The notes beneath the pieces were generated by a model, which made no database searches, was not told the origin of the DNA, and was given only the letters and a program-made list of their open reading frames with translations. A DNA stretch of 64,000 nt from Labrys monachus (lineage in GTDB: Bacteria > Pseudomonadota > Alphaproteobacteria > Rhizobiales > Labraceae): positions 4,781,001-4,845,000 of the forward strand of contig NZ_JAUSVK010000001.1 in NCBI RefSeq assembly GCF_030814655.1, in the 5' to 3' direction. Made by a program: the position numbers and the translations under genes. Of the stretch, positions 1 through 14,924 are shown in pieces. Every line of letters starts with the position of its first letter. Positions within the stretch are counted from its first letter, which is position 1.

Positions 1-2892
1 CTGCAGGTAGCAGGCGAAGGCGATCTCGGCCCTGAGATCCGGTCCCGCCCCGTCCGGCAGCGGCCCGGTGCGGAAGGCCGTCGAGCCCGAGGCCTGTTCC
101 AGCGCCTGGAAATGCGCGAAGCGGGCGAGGGCCTCGCCCCCCCTCAGCCGGAAGGCTTCGAAGGCCGCTTGGCGCGCCGGCTGCGCGGCCAGCCCGGCGA
201 AAGCTGCCGACAGCACCGCGCGCTTGAGCGCCCATACCGCGGGCCAGTCGATCAGCCGGGCCGCCCGCAGGCGCGGCAGGTCGGCGCTGACGGCGGCGAT
301 CGCGCCCGCATCGACCTCCGGCACCGCCTCGAGATCGATCATGGCGGGGTCGAGGAAGCGGCGGTCGGAAGGCTGGTAGGGGCTGGTCCGGCCGCGATCG
401 GAGGCAAACAAGGCATGGAAGGGATTGAGCGCCAGGACGCCCGCCCCCTTGGCGGCGGCGGCCCGCGCCAGTTCGGCCAGCGTGGTGAAGTCGCCCACGC
501 CCTGGTCTCCCGGCCGGCGCAGGGTATAGAGCTGCGCCGACAGGCCGAAGCGGCGGCCGCCCCCCGCCAGGACCGGCGGAAGATAAGCCCGGCCCGCCGG
601 CCGGGCCACCTTCCCCTGCCGCATGAGCCGCAGGCGATCGAGGCTCTCGCGGGCCTGGGCGAGGGAGGTGTGGGGCAGGCCCATGGCGGCGAGCAGCGCG
701 CGCTTGGTTTCCGGGGAGACCAGCGTATGCCGGCCGGAGACTTCCCACCATTCCGGCGCGATGCCGGCGAGATCGGCGAGGCGGTCGATCATGGCCGGGG
801 GAGCGGCGCCGTCCCTGCGGGGGCCAGGCCCGGCTTCGGCGACGAACACGCCGACCGAGCGCGGTGCCAGTTCCATCATGTCGAAGGAAGCGTACCAGGC
901 CTGGGGCGCGAAGGCTTGGTTCTCGTCGCTCACATGGGCGAGACGCCAGCGCTGGCCAGGACCGAGATCCGGCAGCCGCGCCTGGAGCGGCGTGCCGCCC
1001 GCATGGAACCAGATGACGACGCGGCTGCCGTCGGCTCCCACCAGGGACATGCCGAGGCTGCGGCGGCCCGGATCGTTCCAGTCGCGGTCCTGCAGGACGG
1101 CTCCGTCGGTTCCGAGCCATGCGACGTCCGGCTCGCCCGAAATGCCCTTCGCGCCGGTCAGAAAGCTGTCGCCGGCGATCAGCTTGTGTGTCTTGCGCAG
1201 GGCGATGAGGCTGGCGACGAACTGCATGCGGGACGTGTCGGCGTTCGCCCAGTCGATCCAGGTCGTGGCGTTGTCCTGCGCATAGGCATTGTTGTTGCCG
1301 CCCTGCGTACGGCCGAGTTCGTCCCCCATGGAGAGCATGGGGGTGCCGCGCGAGAGGAGCAGCGTCGCCAGCATGGCCCGGCAATGCGCGTGCCGCAGGG
1401 CGATGATCTCCGGCGCCCGGCTTGCGCCCTCGACGCCCTCGTTCCAGCTGATCTCCCCGCCATGCCCGTCGCGGTTCTGCTCGCCATTGGCCTCGTTGTG
1501 CTTGGTCGCGAAGGCGACGGCATCGGCGAGGGTGAAGCCGTCATGCGCCGCGATGAAATTGATGCCGTCCGCCGGCCGGCGCTGCGCCGGATCGAACAGG
1601 TCGGAAGAACCGGCGAGGCGCGTCGCCAGGGCGCCGATGCCGCCATCCCCGCGCCAGAAGCGCCGGACGTCGTCGCGATAGCGGTCGTTCCATTCGCCCC
1701 AGCCCCGCGGGAACTGGCCGAGCCGGTAGCCGCCGGGCCCGATATCCCAGGGTTCGGCGATCATCAGCCGGCTGCCGAGCAGCGGGTCCTGCCGGATGGC
1801 CGCGAAGAGCGGCGCCTCGGCATCGAAGCCGCGCGCCGTGCGGCCGAGCACCGGGGCGAGATCGAAGCGGAAGCCGTCGAAGCCGCCCTCCTCGGCCCAG
1901 TGGCGCAGGGCGTCGGTCACGAGGCGGATCGTCACCGGCCGGTCGAGGGCGAGCGTATGCCCGCAGCCGGTGTCGTTGACGTAGAAGCGCGGATTGTCGG
2001 CGAGCCGGTAATAGGAACGGTTGTCGAGCCCTCGCAGCGACAGCGTCTGCCCGCGTTCGTCGCTCTCGGCGGTGTGGTTGAAGACGACGTCGAGGATGAC
2101 TTCGAAGCCGGCCCGGTGCAGCGCGTCGACGGTGGCGGCGATCTCCGCCATGCCGCCCGGCGCTAGGCGCGGATCGGGGGCGAAGAAGCCGACGGGATTA
2201 TAGCCCCAGTAATTGGTCAGGCCGAGGGGCTCCAGATGGCGCTCGTCGAGCCACGCCGCCAGCGGCATCACCTCCAGCGTGGTGACGCCGAGATCGCTGA
2301 AATGCCGGATCGCGGCAGGATGGGCGAGCGCGGCGAAGGTGCCCCGCATGGCCTCGGGAATGTCCGGATGGGTGCGGCTGAAGCCCTTGGCGTGCAGTTC
2401 GTAGACGATGCGGCCGCCGGGCTCCACCCTCGGCGCCGGCGGGCGGGCCCGCCGCGGGAGAGGACGCTCCAGCACGCCCTTCGGCATCAGGGAGGCGGTG
2501 TCCGTGCCGTCGAAGGCCAGATCGTCAAGCCCGGAGGCACCCTTGACATGCATCGCCGAGGTCGTGCCGGGTGGGCGCATGATCCGGGTCGCATAGGGGT
2601 CGAGCAGGAGCCTTGCCGGATTGAAGCGCAGCCCCTCCTCCGGCCGCCACGGCCCATGGGCGCGCAGCCCGTAGAGCCGGCCCTCCGCCAGGCCCGGCAC
2701 GAGCCCGTGATGCACCGGGCCGGTACGGCCCGGCAGGGTGATTCGCACCGTCTCGCCGCCGTCTTCGGCGAAGAGGCAGAGCTCGATCCTCTCGGCGTCA
2801 GCCGAATAGACGGCGAAATTGACGCCCTCCGGGGTCCAGCTCACGCCGAGCGGTTCGGCCGCGCCCATGCGCGCGGTCATTTCAGTTGTCAT
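1..2892 (-). CDS. glgX: Bifunctional glycogen debranching enzyme GlgX / 4-alpha-glucanotransferase MalQ (partial, C-terminus outside window)
   Basis: The frame is open for 964 codons from an ATG at 2892 to the window edge. Residues 1 to about 690 read as a GlgX isoamylase-type debranching enzyme: early-set domain, then a GH13 barrel with GFRFDLA (nucleophile Asp near residue 343), MIAEPWDIG (acid Glu near 378) and AAHDGFT (Asp near 449). From about residue 695 the same frame continues into a MalQ-type glucanotransferase, with LSAQLYTLR and a GVGDF motif, NPFHALF and SPYQPSDRRF. GlgX removes the short branches left by phosphorylase; MalQ rearranges the resulting malto-oligosaccharides, so one polypeptide may do both steps. 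The ATG at 2892 is preceded by GAGG; a second in-frame ATG at 2880 is possible. I am sure of both domains; that they are one protein follows from the uninterrupted frame. Confidence 0.92.
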   Translation of the reverse strand, partial: MTTEMTARMGAAEPLGVSWTPEGVNFAVYSADAERIELCLFAEDGGETVRITLPGRTGPVHHGLVPGLAEGRLYGLRAHGPWRPEEGLRFNPARLLLDPYATRIMRPPGTTSAMHVKGASGLDDLAFDGTDTASLMPKGVLERPLPRRARPPAPRVEPGGRIVYELHAKGFSRTHPDIPEAMRGTFAALAHPAAIRHFSDLGVTTLEVMPLAAWLDERHLEPLGLTNYWGYNPVGFFAPDPRLAPGGMAEIAATVDALHRAGFEVILDVVFNHTAESDERGQTLSLRGLDNRSYYRLADNPRFYVNDTGCGHTLALDRPVTIRLVTDALRHWAEEGGFDGFRFDLAPVLGRTARGFDAEAPLFAAIRQDPLLGSRLMIAEPWDIGPGGYRLGQFPRGWGEWNDRYRDDVRRFWRGDGGIGALATRLAGSSDLFDPAQRRPADGINFIAAHDGFTLADAVAFATKHNEANGEQNRDGHGGEISWNEGVEGASRAPEIIALRHAHCRAMLATLLLSRGTPMLSMGDELGRTQGGNNNAYAQDNATTWIDWANADTSRMQFVASLIALRKTHKLIAGDSFLTGAKGISGEPDVAWLGTDGAVLQDRDWNDPGRRSLGMSLVGADGSRVVIWFHAGGTPLQARLPDLGPGQRWRLAHVSDENQAFAPQAWYASFDMMELAPRSVGVFVAEAGPGPRRDGAAPPAMIDRLADLAGIAPEWWEVSGRHTLVSPETKRALLAAMGLPHTSLAQARESLDRLRLMRQGKVARPAGRAYLPPVLAGGGRRFGLSAQLYTLRRPGDQGVGDFTTLAELARAAAAKGAGVLALNPFHALFASDRGRTSPYQPSDRRFLDPAMIDLEAVPEVDAGAIAAVSADLPRLRAARLIDWPAVWALKRAVLSAAFAGLAAQPARQAAFEAFRLRGGEALARFAHFQALEQASGSTAFRTGPLPDGAGPDLRAEIAFACYLQ

Positions 2893-3090
2893 CGCCGCCT
2901 CTTGCATCGACTGTCGAATTTGTGTCGTACGGTCCTGTCACGCTGGGCGGTCAAAGGACAAAGACTGGATGCCGATCACGCGGCGAAGTGTTAGGAAGAA
3001 CGTGGCCCCGCCCCATCGGCCGGCCCCCGCCTTCAGCATCGTGCCGAAGCGAGCATCCGCTACGAGAGAATGGGCGCCTGAAGGGTTCAA
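2893..3090. promoter_or_regulatory. Divergent promoter region of glgX and the acyltransferase gene
   Basis: 198 bases between two divergent starts. It must hold both promoters; I find no clear operator or consensus promoter to point to. Confidence 0.35.
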
Positions 3091-5668
<2,578 letters not shown>

Positions 5669-7105
5669 TCACGCCAGCAACTCGCGATAGAGCCGCGCAT
5701 AGGCGCCGGCGCGCGAGGTCCAGGAGAGATCCAGTTGCATGCCGCGTTTCTGCATCGCCCGCCAGACGGGCTTGTCGCGGTAGAGGGCGATGGCCCGGGT
5801 GATGGCGTCCTGCAGCATCGGCGCGTTGACCGGATGGAACTGCACGCCGGTCGCCGCATCCAGCGTCAGCGCCGCGTCGTTGGCATCGACGAGAGTGTCG
5901 GAAAGCCCGCCCACCCGCGCCACCACCGGCACGCAGCCATAGCGCAGCCCGTAGAGCTGCGTCAGACCGCAGGGCTCGAAGCGGGACGGCACCAGCGTCA
6001 TGTCGGCACCGCCGAACATCAGATGCGACAGCGCCTCGTCATAGCCGATCACCACGCCGACGCGGCCGGGATAAAGATCCGCCGCCTGGCGGAAGGCCGC
6101 CTCCATCTCACGGTCGCCCGAGCCGAGCAGCACCAGGCGCGCCCCGGATTCGACGAGGTGAGGCAGGGCTTCCAGCATGATGTCGATGCCCTTCTGCCAT
6201 GTCAGCCGGCTGACGAGGCAGAAGAGCGGCGAGGCGTCGTGATCGATGCCGAAGCGCTTTTCGAGCGCCTCGCGGTTCCTGGCGCGGGGCCCGAGCGTTC
6301 CCGTGCTGAAATTGGCGGCCAGCTTCGGATCGACGGCAGGATTCCATTCCTGGCTGTCGATGCCGTTGACGATGCCCGACAGGCTCGCCGCCCGGCCCGC
6401 CAGCAGCCCCTCCAGGCCCATGCCCGCCTCGGCGGTCTTGATCTCCGACGCGTAGCGCGGCGAGACGGTGGTGATGCGATCGGCGAAATACAGCCCGGCC
6501 TTCAGGAAGCCGATCATGCCGTAATATTCGATGCCCTCGAGAGCGAAGGCGCGCTGCGGCAGCGCCAGACTGCCCAGGATCGTCGGCGGATACTGGCCCT
6601 GGAAGGCGAGGTTGTGCACGGTGATGACCGATTTCGGCCGGGGCAGCCCCGAATAATGCAGATAGGCCAGCGTCATCGCCGCCTGCCAGTCATGGACATG
6701 CACGATGTCGGGCAGATAATCGTGGACGAGACCGGTGCACAATTCGGCCGCCGCGCTCGACAGGGCGCCATAGCGCTGGGGGTTGTCGGGCCAATCCTGC
6801 CCGCGCAGGTCGCCATACGGCCCGCCTGGCCGGTCGAACAGATGCGGCGCGTCGAGGGCGAAGAGATCGAGCCCGCCCACGGTGGCCCGCTTGATCGTCG
6901 TGCGCCCGCCGAAGAAGCTCGGCAGCGTGGCGACGATCGCCCATTCCTCCGAGGCGTTGAGCACGGCCGGATAGCCCGGCACCATCGTCGTCACCGCGAC
7001 GTCATGCGTGTGCAGCGCCGCCGGCAGCGCCCCGACGACATCGGCAAGGCCTCCGGTCTTGACCAGCGGATAAATTTCGGAAGCGACGGCAAGAACCTTG
7101 ATCAT
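5669..7105 (-). CDS. glgA: Glycogen synthase (ADP-glucose, GT5)
   Basis: 478 residues, full length. GlgA adds glucosyl units from ADP-glucose to the non-reducing ends of glucan. The N-terminal KTGGLADVVGALP motif (Lys16) binds ADP-glucose; the C-terminal GT-B half has SRLTWQKGID and SRFEPCGLTQLYGLRYG, the retaining glycosyltransferase motif with its Glu. The gene follows glgC on the same strand, separated by a 125-base spacer that contains a dispersed repeat copy. The ATG at 7105 gives the normal MIKVL start. Confidence 0.96.
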   Translation of the reverse strand: MIKVLAVASEIYPLVKTGGLADVVGALPAALHTHDVAVTTMVPGYPAVLNASEEWAIVATLPSFFGGRTTIKRATVGGLDLFALDAPHLFDRPGGPYGDLRGQDWPDNPQRYGALSSAAAELCTGLVHDYLPDIVHVHDWQAAMTLAYLHYSGLPRPKSVITVHNLAFQGQYPPTILGSLALPQRAFALEGIEYYGMIGFLKAGLYFADRITTVSPRYASEIKTAEAGMGLEGLLAGRAASLSGIVNGIDSQEWNPAVDPKLAANFSTGTLGPRARNREALEKRFGIDHDASPLFCLVSRLTWQKGIDIMLEALPHLVESGARLVLLGSGDREMEAAFRQAADLYPGRVGVVIGYDEALSHLMFGGADMTLVPSRFEPCGLTQLYGLRYGCVPVVARVGGLSDTLVDANDAALTLDAATGVQFHPVNAPMLQDAITRAIALYRDKPVWRAMQKRGMQLDLSWTSRAGAYARLYRELLA

Positions 7106-7150
7106 GCCGGGATCCTGATCATGCGGATACGCTCCTTACGCCGCCCCCGA

Positions 7151-7200
7151 GAGCATCTTCCGGAAAAACCGAGGGGCTTTCCGATCAAGAAAACGCGTTA
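7151..7200 (+). repeat. Dispersed intergenic repeat, copy A
   Basis: The segment beginning CTTCCGGAAAAACC and ending CGATCAAGAAAACGCGTT aligns without gaps to the repeat at 44.64 kb (31 of 43 positions identical by eye) and to the inverted copy at 40.88-40.93 kb. It lies between glgC and glgA. This copy lacks the long terminal hairpin seen in the 44.7 kb copy, so it looks truncated or diverged. Confidence 0.7.
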
Positions 7201-7230
7201 CGGCAAGCCAGAGAAAAATTACCCTTCGCC

Positions 7231-8502
7231 CTAGAGCTTGAGCTTGTCGATCATCGGCTGGGTGATGAGGCAGATGCCCTTCTCCGTGCGCCGGAAGCGC
7301 TGGGCGTCGAGCACCGGATCCTCGCCGACGACCATCCCCTCGGGGATCTCGACTCCACGGTCGATCACCACGTTGCGCAAGCGCGCCGAGCGGCCGATCT
7401 CGACATAGGGCAGCACGACCGCGCCTTCTATGTGGGCATAGGAATTGATGCGCACACCGGTATAGAGCAGCGATCGGCGCACCATGGCGCCGGAGACGAC
7501 GCAGCCGCCCGACACCAGCGAGGAGATCGCCGTGCCGCGGCGCCCTTCCATGTCGTGCACGAACTTCGCCGGCGGGGTGATCTCCGCGAAGGTCCAGATC
7601 GGCCATTCCTGGTCGTAGAGGTCGAGCGCGGGGACGACGTCCGTCAGGTCGATATTGGCTTCCCAATAGGCGTCGACCGTGCCGACGTCGCGCCAGTAGG
7701 ACTCCTTCTCATGCTCGGACCGCACGCAGCTCGACGGGAAGCGATGCGCCACCGCCTTGCCGTGCTTGACGATGTAGGGAATGATGTCCTTGCCGAAGTC
7801 GCGGCTCGAATTCGGGTCGTTCGCGTCGCGAACCAGTTCCTGCGACAGGAATTTCATCGAAAAGACGTAGATGCCCATCGAGGCGAGCGCCATCTCCGGC
7901 TTGTCGGGTATGCCCGGCGGATCCTTGGGCTTCTCGATGAAGGCGATGACGCGGTCGGTCTCGTCGACATGCATCACGCCGAAACCCGTCGCCTCCATGC
8001 GCGGCACTTCGAGGCAACCGATGGTGACGTCGGCATTCTGCTCCACATGCTGCTGCAGCATGTGCTCGTAATCCATCTTGTAGACATGATCGCCGGCGAG
8101 GATCACCATGTACTCGACGGAACCGGTGTCGATGATGTCGAGGTTCTGGTAGACGGCGTCCGCCGTGCCGCGGTACCACATGTCCTCGGAGATGCGCTGG
8201 CTAGCCGGCAAAATATCGAAGCTCTCATTGCGCTCCGGCCGCAGGAAGTTCCAGCCGCGCTGCAAATGGCGGATCAGCGAATGGGCTTTGTACTGCGTGG
8301 CGACGCCGATGCGGCGGATGCCGGAATTGATCGCGTTGGACAGGGCGAAATCGATGATGCGGCTCTTGCCGCCGAAATAGACCGCCGGCTTGGCCCGCCG
8401 GTCGGTGAGTTCCATCAGGCGGCTGCCGCGTCCGCCGGCCAGGACGTAAGCCATCGCCGATCGCGCCAGGGGACCGCTTATGGAATGCCTCGGACCCGTC
8501 AT
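7231..8502 (-). CDS. glgC: Glucose-1-phosphate adenylyltransferase (ADP-glucose pyrophosphorylase)
   Basis: 423 residues from the ATG at 8502, which has GGAGGAG six bases upstream; a GTG further up (8517) lacks such a site. The enzyme makes ADP-glucose from glucose 1-phosphate and ATP, the committed step of bacterial glycogen synthesis. Motifs: [11 protein letters not shown] nucleotide loop with the regulatory-type RRAKPAV stretch, the catalytic [12 protein letters not shown] region, GDHVYKMDY, and a C-terminal left-handed beta-helix. Order glgB, glgC, glgA on one strand places synthesis, elongation and branching together. Confidence 0.96.
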   Translation of the reverse strand: MTGPRHSISGPLARSAMAYVLAGGRGSRLMELTDRRAKPAVYFGGKSRIIDFALSNAINSGIRRIGVATQYKAHSLIRHLQRGWNFLRPERNESFDILPASQRISEDMWYRGTADAVYQNLDIIDTGSVEYMVILAGDHVYKMDYEHMLQQHVEQNADVTIGCLEVPRMEATGFGVMHVDETDRVIAFIEKPKDPPGIPDKPEMALASMGIYVFSMKFLSQELVRDANDPNSSRDFGKDIIPYIVKHGKAVAHRFPSSCVRSEHEKESYWRDVGTVDAYWEANIDLTDVVPALDLYDQEWPIWTFAEITPPAKFVHDMEGRRGTAISSLVSGGCVVSGAMVRRSLLYTGVRINSYAHIEGAVVLPYVEIGRSARLRNVVIDRGVEIPEGMVVGEDPVLDAQRFRRTEKGICLITQPMIDKLKL

Positions 8503-8612
8503 TTCAACTCCTCCCACACTGGCTAAACATCATTTCCGCCGCGCGGGCGGACGTCCTTGCCTGCATTTCTATGAAATCGTCCACGGAAATCCAGTCTCCC
8601 CGAACCATCCCC

Positions 8613-10880
8613 TCAGTTTCCCGTCCATTCGAGAAAGATGGCGGTGAGGGGCGGCAGGTTGATCCTGGCCATGGCCGGCTTGCCCTTCCAATCGCCGGGC
8701 TGGGCGAAAACGCCGCCGAGATTGCCGCGGTTGAGCCCGAAATAGCGCTCCGAATCGCTGTTGAGGATTTCCCGCCACCCCCCCGCCAGCGGCAAAGGAA
8801 GGGCGTAGCCGTCACGGGCGACCGGCGTCATGTTGGCGACGACGACGACGGGCATCACGTCGGCCGCATAGCGGGCCCAGGCGAACACCGAATTCGAATT
8901 GTCGTCGACCACCATCCATTCGAAGCCGTCGCCCTCGCAGTCCCTCTCGTGCAACGCCGGCCGTTCGCGGTAGAGATGGTTGAGGTCGCGCACGAGGTCG
9001 CTCAGCCCGCGATGCGGGCCGTATTGCAGCAGATCCCAGTCCAGGCCGACATTCTCGTTCCACTCGCGGCGCTGGCCGAAATCCTGGCCCATGAAGAGGA
9101 GCTTCTTGCCGGGATAGGCCCACATCAGCGTGTAATAGGCGCGCAGCGTCGCGAACTTGTCGCCTTCCAGGCCCGACATCTTGTTGACGATGGAGTTCTT
9201 GCCGTGAACCACCTCGTCATGGGAGAGCGGCAGCACGAAGTTCTCGGCAAAGGCATAGATGAGGCCGAAGGTCAGGTCGTCATGGTGGAACTGGCGATAG
9301 ATCGGCTCGCGCTCCATATAGGCGAGCGTGTCGTGCATGAAGCCCATGTTCCATTTGAAGCCGAATCCCAGGCCGCCGGCATGGACGGGCTGCGACACGC
9401 CGGGCCAGGCGGTCGACTCCTCGGCGATCGTCATGATGCCGGGATGGGCGCCGTAGACTTCCTTGTTCATGCGCTGGAGGAAGGCGATCGCGTCGAGATT
9501 CTCACGGCCGCCATGGATATTGGGTATCCATTCGCCCGCCTTGCGCGAATAGTCGAGATAGAGCATCGAGGCGACGGCATCGACCCGAAGCCCATCGACA
9601 TGGAAGCGCTCGAGCCAGAATAGCGCGTTGGCGATGAGGAAATTGGCGACCTCGGCCCGGCCGAAATCATAGATCGCGGTGTTCCAGTCCGGATGGAAGC
9701 CGCGCTTGGGATCGGGATGTTCGTAGAGCGCGCTGCCGTCGAACCAGGCGAGCCCGTGGGCATCGGTGGGAAAATGCGCCGGCACCCAATCGAGGATGAC
9801 GCCGATGCCGGCGGCGTGGGCCCGGTCGACGAAGCGGGCGAAACCCTCGGGCGAGCCGAAGCGGCTCGTCGGCGCGAACATGCCGGTCGGCTGGTAGCCC
9901 CAGGACGCATCGAGGGGATGCTCGCTCACCGGCATCAGTTCGATATGGGTATAGCCCATCTGCGCGGCGTAGCCGACCAGCTGGTCGGCGAACTCGTCAT
10001 AGGTGAGGAAACGCTGCTTCTCGCCGCGCTTCCAGGAGCCGAGATGGACCTCGTAGATCGACATCGGCGCATGGCGGGCATCGCGCTGGCTGCGCTCCTC
10101 GAGCCAGCGCTGGTCGGTCCAGGCGAAAGGCTCGACCGAGCACACCTTCGAGGCGGTGCCCGGCCTCAATTCCGAGGCGAAGGCGAAGGGGTCGCTCTTG
10201 AGGGGCAGCAATGCGCCCTGCGGCCCGACGATCTCGTATTTGTAATAGGCGCCCACGGCGACGCCGGGCAGGAAGATCTCCCACACGCCGGTGTCGACGC
10301 GCTTGCGCATCGTGTGGCGCCGCCCGTCCCAGGCGTTGAAATCACCGACGACCGAGACCCGCCGCGCATGCGGCGCCCACACGGCGAAATGCACGCCGTC
10401 GACATCGCCGTGGCGAAGCGCGCGGGCGCCGAGCTTGTCCCACAGTCTGAGATGCGTGCCTTCGGTAAGGAGATAGTCGTCCATCGGACCGAGCAGCGGC
10501 CCGAACCGGTAGGGATCCTCGACATCCCACTCGCCGCCGTCATTGGCGGCATGGAGACGGTAGACGCGGCTGCCGCCGGGAACGAGGCCTTCGAACACGC
10601 CGTCATCGTGGCGGCGCTCGAGGGCGACCGGTTCCTGCAGTCCCGGCGCCACCACCGCCAGCTCCCGCGCATTCGGCACGAAGGCCCGTATCACCAGGCC
10701 GCCGGACGTCTCGTGCGGACCGAGCACCGCGAACGGATCGCCGTGGCGGCCGGCGGCAAGCATCGCGACCTCGATCTCCGGCAGCCGCCAGTCATCCCTG
10801 CGCCCGCCGACCGGCTTGCCCGAAGGAGCCGCCGGGGTCTCCCGCGCCGGAGAGGTGCCGTTCCTGGATTCTTCCGCCAA
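8613..10880 (-). CDS. glgB: 1,4-alpha-glucan branching enzyme
   Basis: 755 residues if translation starts at the TTG at 10880; an ATG at about 10760, just before the conserved [14 protein letters not shown] stretch and preceded by GAGG, is a reasonable alternative that loses 40 residues. GlgB cuts alpha-1,4 chains and re-attaches them as alpha-1,6 branches. A CBM48 domain precedes the GH13 barrel; [10 protein letters not shown] carries the nucleophile Asp near residue 432 and IAEEST the acid Glu near 487, with [12 protein letters not shown] downstream. It lies 294 bases downstream of glgP and 110 bases upstream of glgC. Confidence 0.94.
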   Translation of the reverse strand: MAEESRNGTSPARETPAAPSGKPVGGRRDDWRLPEIEVAMLAAGRHGDPFAVLGPHETSGGLVIRAFVPNARELAVVAPGLQEPVALERRHDDGVFEGLVPGGSRVYRLHAANDGGEWDVEDPYRFGPLLGPMDDYLLTEGTHLRLWDKLGARALRHGDVDGVHFAVWAPHARRVSVVGDFNAWDGRRHTMRKRVDTGVWEIFLPGVAVGAYYKYEIVGPQGALLPLKSDPFAFASELRPGTASKVCSVEPFAWTDQRWLEERSQRDARHAPMSIYEVHLGSWKRGEKQRFLTYDEFADQLVGYAAQMGYTHIELMPVSEHPLDASWGYQPTGMFAPTSRFGSPEGFARFVDRAHAAGIGVILDWVPAHFPTDAHGLAWFDGSALYEHPDPKRGFHPDWNTAIYDFGRAEVANFLIANALFWLERFHVDGLRVDAVASMLYLDYSRKAGEWIPNIHGGRENLDAIAFLQRMNKEVYGAHPGIMTIAEESTAWPGVSQPVHAGGLGFGFKWNMGFMHDTLAYMEREPIYRQFHHDDLTFGLIYAFAENFVLPLSHDEVVHGKNSIVNKMSGLEGDKFATLRAYYTLMWAYPGKKLLFMGQDFGQRREWNENVGLDWDLLQYGPHRGLSDLVRDLNHLYRERPALHERDCEGDGFEWMVVDDNSNSVFAWARYAADVMPVVVVANMTPVARDGYALPLPLAGGWREILNSDSERYFGLNRGNLGGVFAQPGDWKGKPAMARINLPPLTAIFLEWTGN

Positions 10881-11174
10881 ACCGCTTCCATCCCTTCAGT
10901 TGCCGTAGACCGACACTGCACCCATACGACAAGCTAGGGCTTTTGCCGCACCGGTCAACGGCTAAACATGCGTGGCGCGGAGGACGCTCCCGCGGTGCAA
11001 ACAGCACCGCCCCAGCCACGCATCGACAACGGCCGAAACGGCCAAAAGGTCCGGCGCGACGCGGTTGAAACAGGCGGGCTGCGGCGCGTGGAGGCGCGCC
11101 GCGGGACGTGGTCGGACAGGCGCGTCCGCGCCGCCCCGCTGGCGCCGGGCGGCCGGGAAGGCCCCTGCGGCAGG
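10881..11174. other. glgP-glgB spacer
   Basis: About 290 bases without a credible gene. The sequence is GC-rich throughout, with short self-complementary GGCC and GGCGC stretches but no hairpin followed by a T run that I would call a terminator. It must hold the ribosome site for glgB and perhaps an internal promoter. Confidence 0.4.
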
Positions 11175-13685
<2,511 letters not shown>

Positions 13686-13851
13686 GGTCTGCGTCTCGAT
13701 CTTTGAACTGCCGAAATGCTGCTTAACCCAACTGGCGTCAACATGCGAGCGCCGCGCTGCGGAAAGAAGAGGTCGCAGGATGCTAGCCTTTCAACGTTGC
13801 GACAATATGTACAGGCGTCGCGTCCATAACTGCTGATTTTCTTTGCAGACG

Positions 13852-13866
13852 GATGAAATATTCATC
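13852..13866. promoter_or_regulatory. Inverted repeat GATGAA-N3-TTCATC between glgP and the kinase gene
   Basis: A perfect 6-3-6 palindrome in an AT-richer patch of the glgP/kinase divergent spacer. The position fits an operator controlling either direction, but the regulator is not identified and no copy of the same word was found before nagA or the transporter. Confidence 0.4.
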
Positions 13867-13900
13867 AATTTCGTGGGCGTGCGTGAAATCAGGGTCCGAC

Positions 13901-13920
13901 GGCGCCGCCCTTTCGGCGCC
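13901..13920. other. Hairpin GGCGCCG / CGGCGCC in the leader of the kinase gene
   Basis: A 7-base perfect stem around a six-base loop, 60 bases before the kinase start. There is no T run, so it is not a standard terminator; it may be a leader structure of the kinase transcript or a by-product of GC content. Confidence 0.35.
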
Positions 13921-13981
13921 GGGACGAATGGAGGATGGACAAACCGGCTGCGCTTGGTAAGGGCGATGGCGGAGGATGCGC

Positions 13982-14866
13982 ATGACGAGCCCCTATTATC
14001 TTGCCGTCGACGGCGGCGGCACCAATACCCGCGCAAGGCTGACAGACGCCGCGGGCCGGGTGGTCGGCGAGGGCCTGTCCGGTTCGTCCAACCTGACGCT
14101 GGGCGTCGAGACCGCCGGACCCGCCATCGCGGCGGCCGGAACGGCGGCCCTGGAAGCCGCCGGCCTGCCCCGGTCGGCCGCGGTGCAGATCCATGCAGGC
14201 CTCGGCCTCGCAGGCGCCAACGTGCCGGCCTTCGCCGAGGCCATACGCGGCTTCGGCTTCGGCTACCGCTCCCTCCGCGTCGCCTCGGACGCGGTGGCGG
14301 CCTGTCTGGGCGCCCATGGCGGGCGCGACGGCGCCATCCTCATCCTCGGGACGGGATCGCAGGGCCTCGCTTTGGTGGGCGGAAGCAGCACCACGGTCGG
14401 AGGCTGGGGCTTCGCCTTGTCGGACGACGCCTCCGGTGCCATTCTCGGCCGGGCCGCCCTGCGCGCCGCCCTCCTGTCCTTCGACGCGCTCGCGCCGTCT
14501 TCGGATCTCACGCGGACCATCCTCGCCGGCTTCGGGGACGACCCGGCCCAGGCCGTGCTGTGGGCGAGGACGGCGACGCCGCGCGACTATGGCAATTTCG
14601 CCCCGCTCGTCTTCGAGCGGGCGGGCCGCGACGGCGTGGCCGACGCGCTGATCGCGGAGGCCGCCCGCTCGGTCGCAGCCATGCTCGACCGGCTGGTGTT
14701 CCTCGGCGCGCCGCGGATCGCGCTGATGGGCGGGCTCGCCGCTCCCTACCGCCCCTTCCTGCCCGCCCTCTACGACGACGTGCTCGTCGAGGCCGAAGGG
14801 GATGCGATGGACGGCGCGCTGATGCTGGCGCGAATGGCCGAGGCCGATGCGGGTGCAGGCCGGTGA
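13982..14866 (+). CDS. BadF/BadG-type sugar kinase, probably N-acetylglucosamine/glucosamine kinase
   Basis: 294 residues from the ATG at 13982, which has GGAGG six bases upstream; an in-frame ATG at 13976 abuts that site and is less likely. The ASKHA-fold motifs of the BadF/BadG/BcrA family are present: VDGGGTNTRA (phosphate 1), LILGTGSQG (phosphate 2), GGWGFALSDDASG and an ALMGGLA adenosine motif. Members of this branch phosphorylate GlcNAc or glucosamine. NagA, 58 bases downstream on the same strand, uses GlcNAc 6-phosphate, so this gene would supply its substrate after import of free sugar. The substrate is inferred from the neighbour, not proven by the residues. Confidence 0.82.
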   Translation: MTSPYYLAVDGGGTNTRARLTDAAGRVVGEGLSGSSNLTLGVETAGPAIAAAGTAALEAAGLPRSAAVQIHAGLGLAGANVPAFAEAIRGFGFGYRSLRVASDAVAACLGAHGGRDGAILILGTGSQGLALVGGSSTTVGGWGFALSDDASGAILGRAALRAALLSFDALAPSSDLTRTILAGFGDDPAQAVLWARTATPRDYGNFAPLVFERAGRDGVADALIAEAARSVAAMLDRLVFLGAPRIALMGGLAAPYRPFLPALYDDVLVEAEGDAMDGALMLARMAEADAGAGR

Positions 14867-14924
14867 CGGCGGGAGATCGCCGGCCCGCCGATCTCTTGCC
14901 GATCCTGCAGAAGGAGACGATCCG

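Noticed and set aside
112-2166. Long plus-strand open frame opposite GlgX
   Set aside because: High GC keeps antisense frames open; the minus-strand frame has all GlgX motifs and a proper start.
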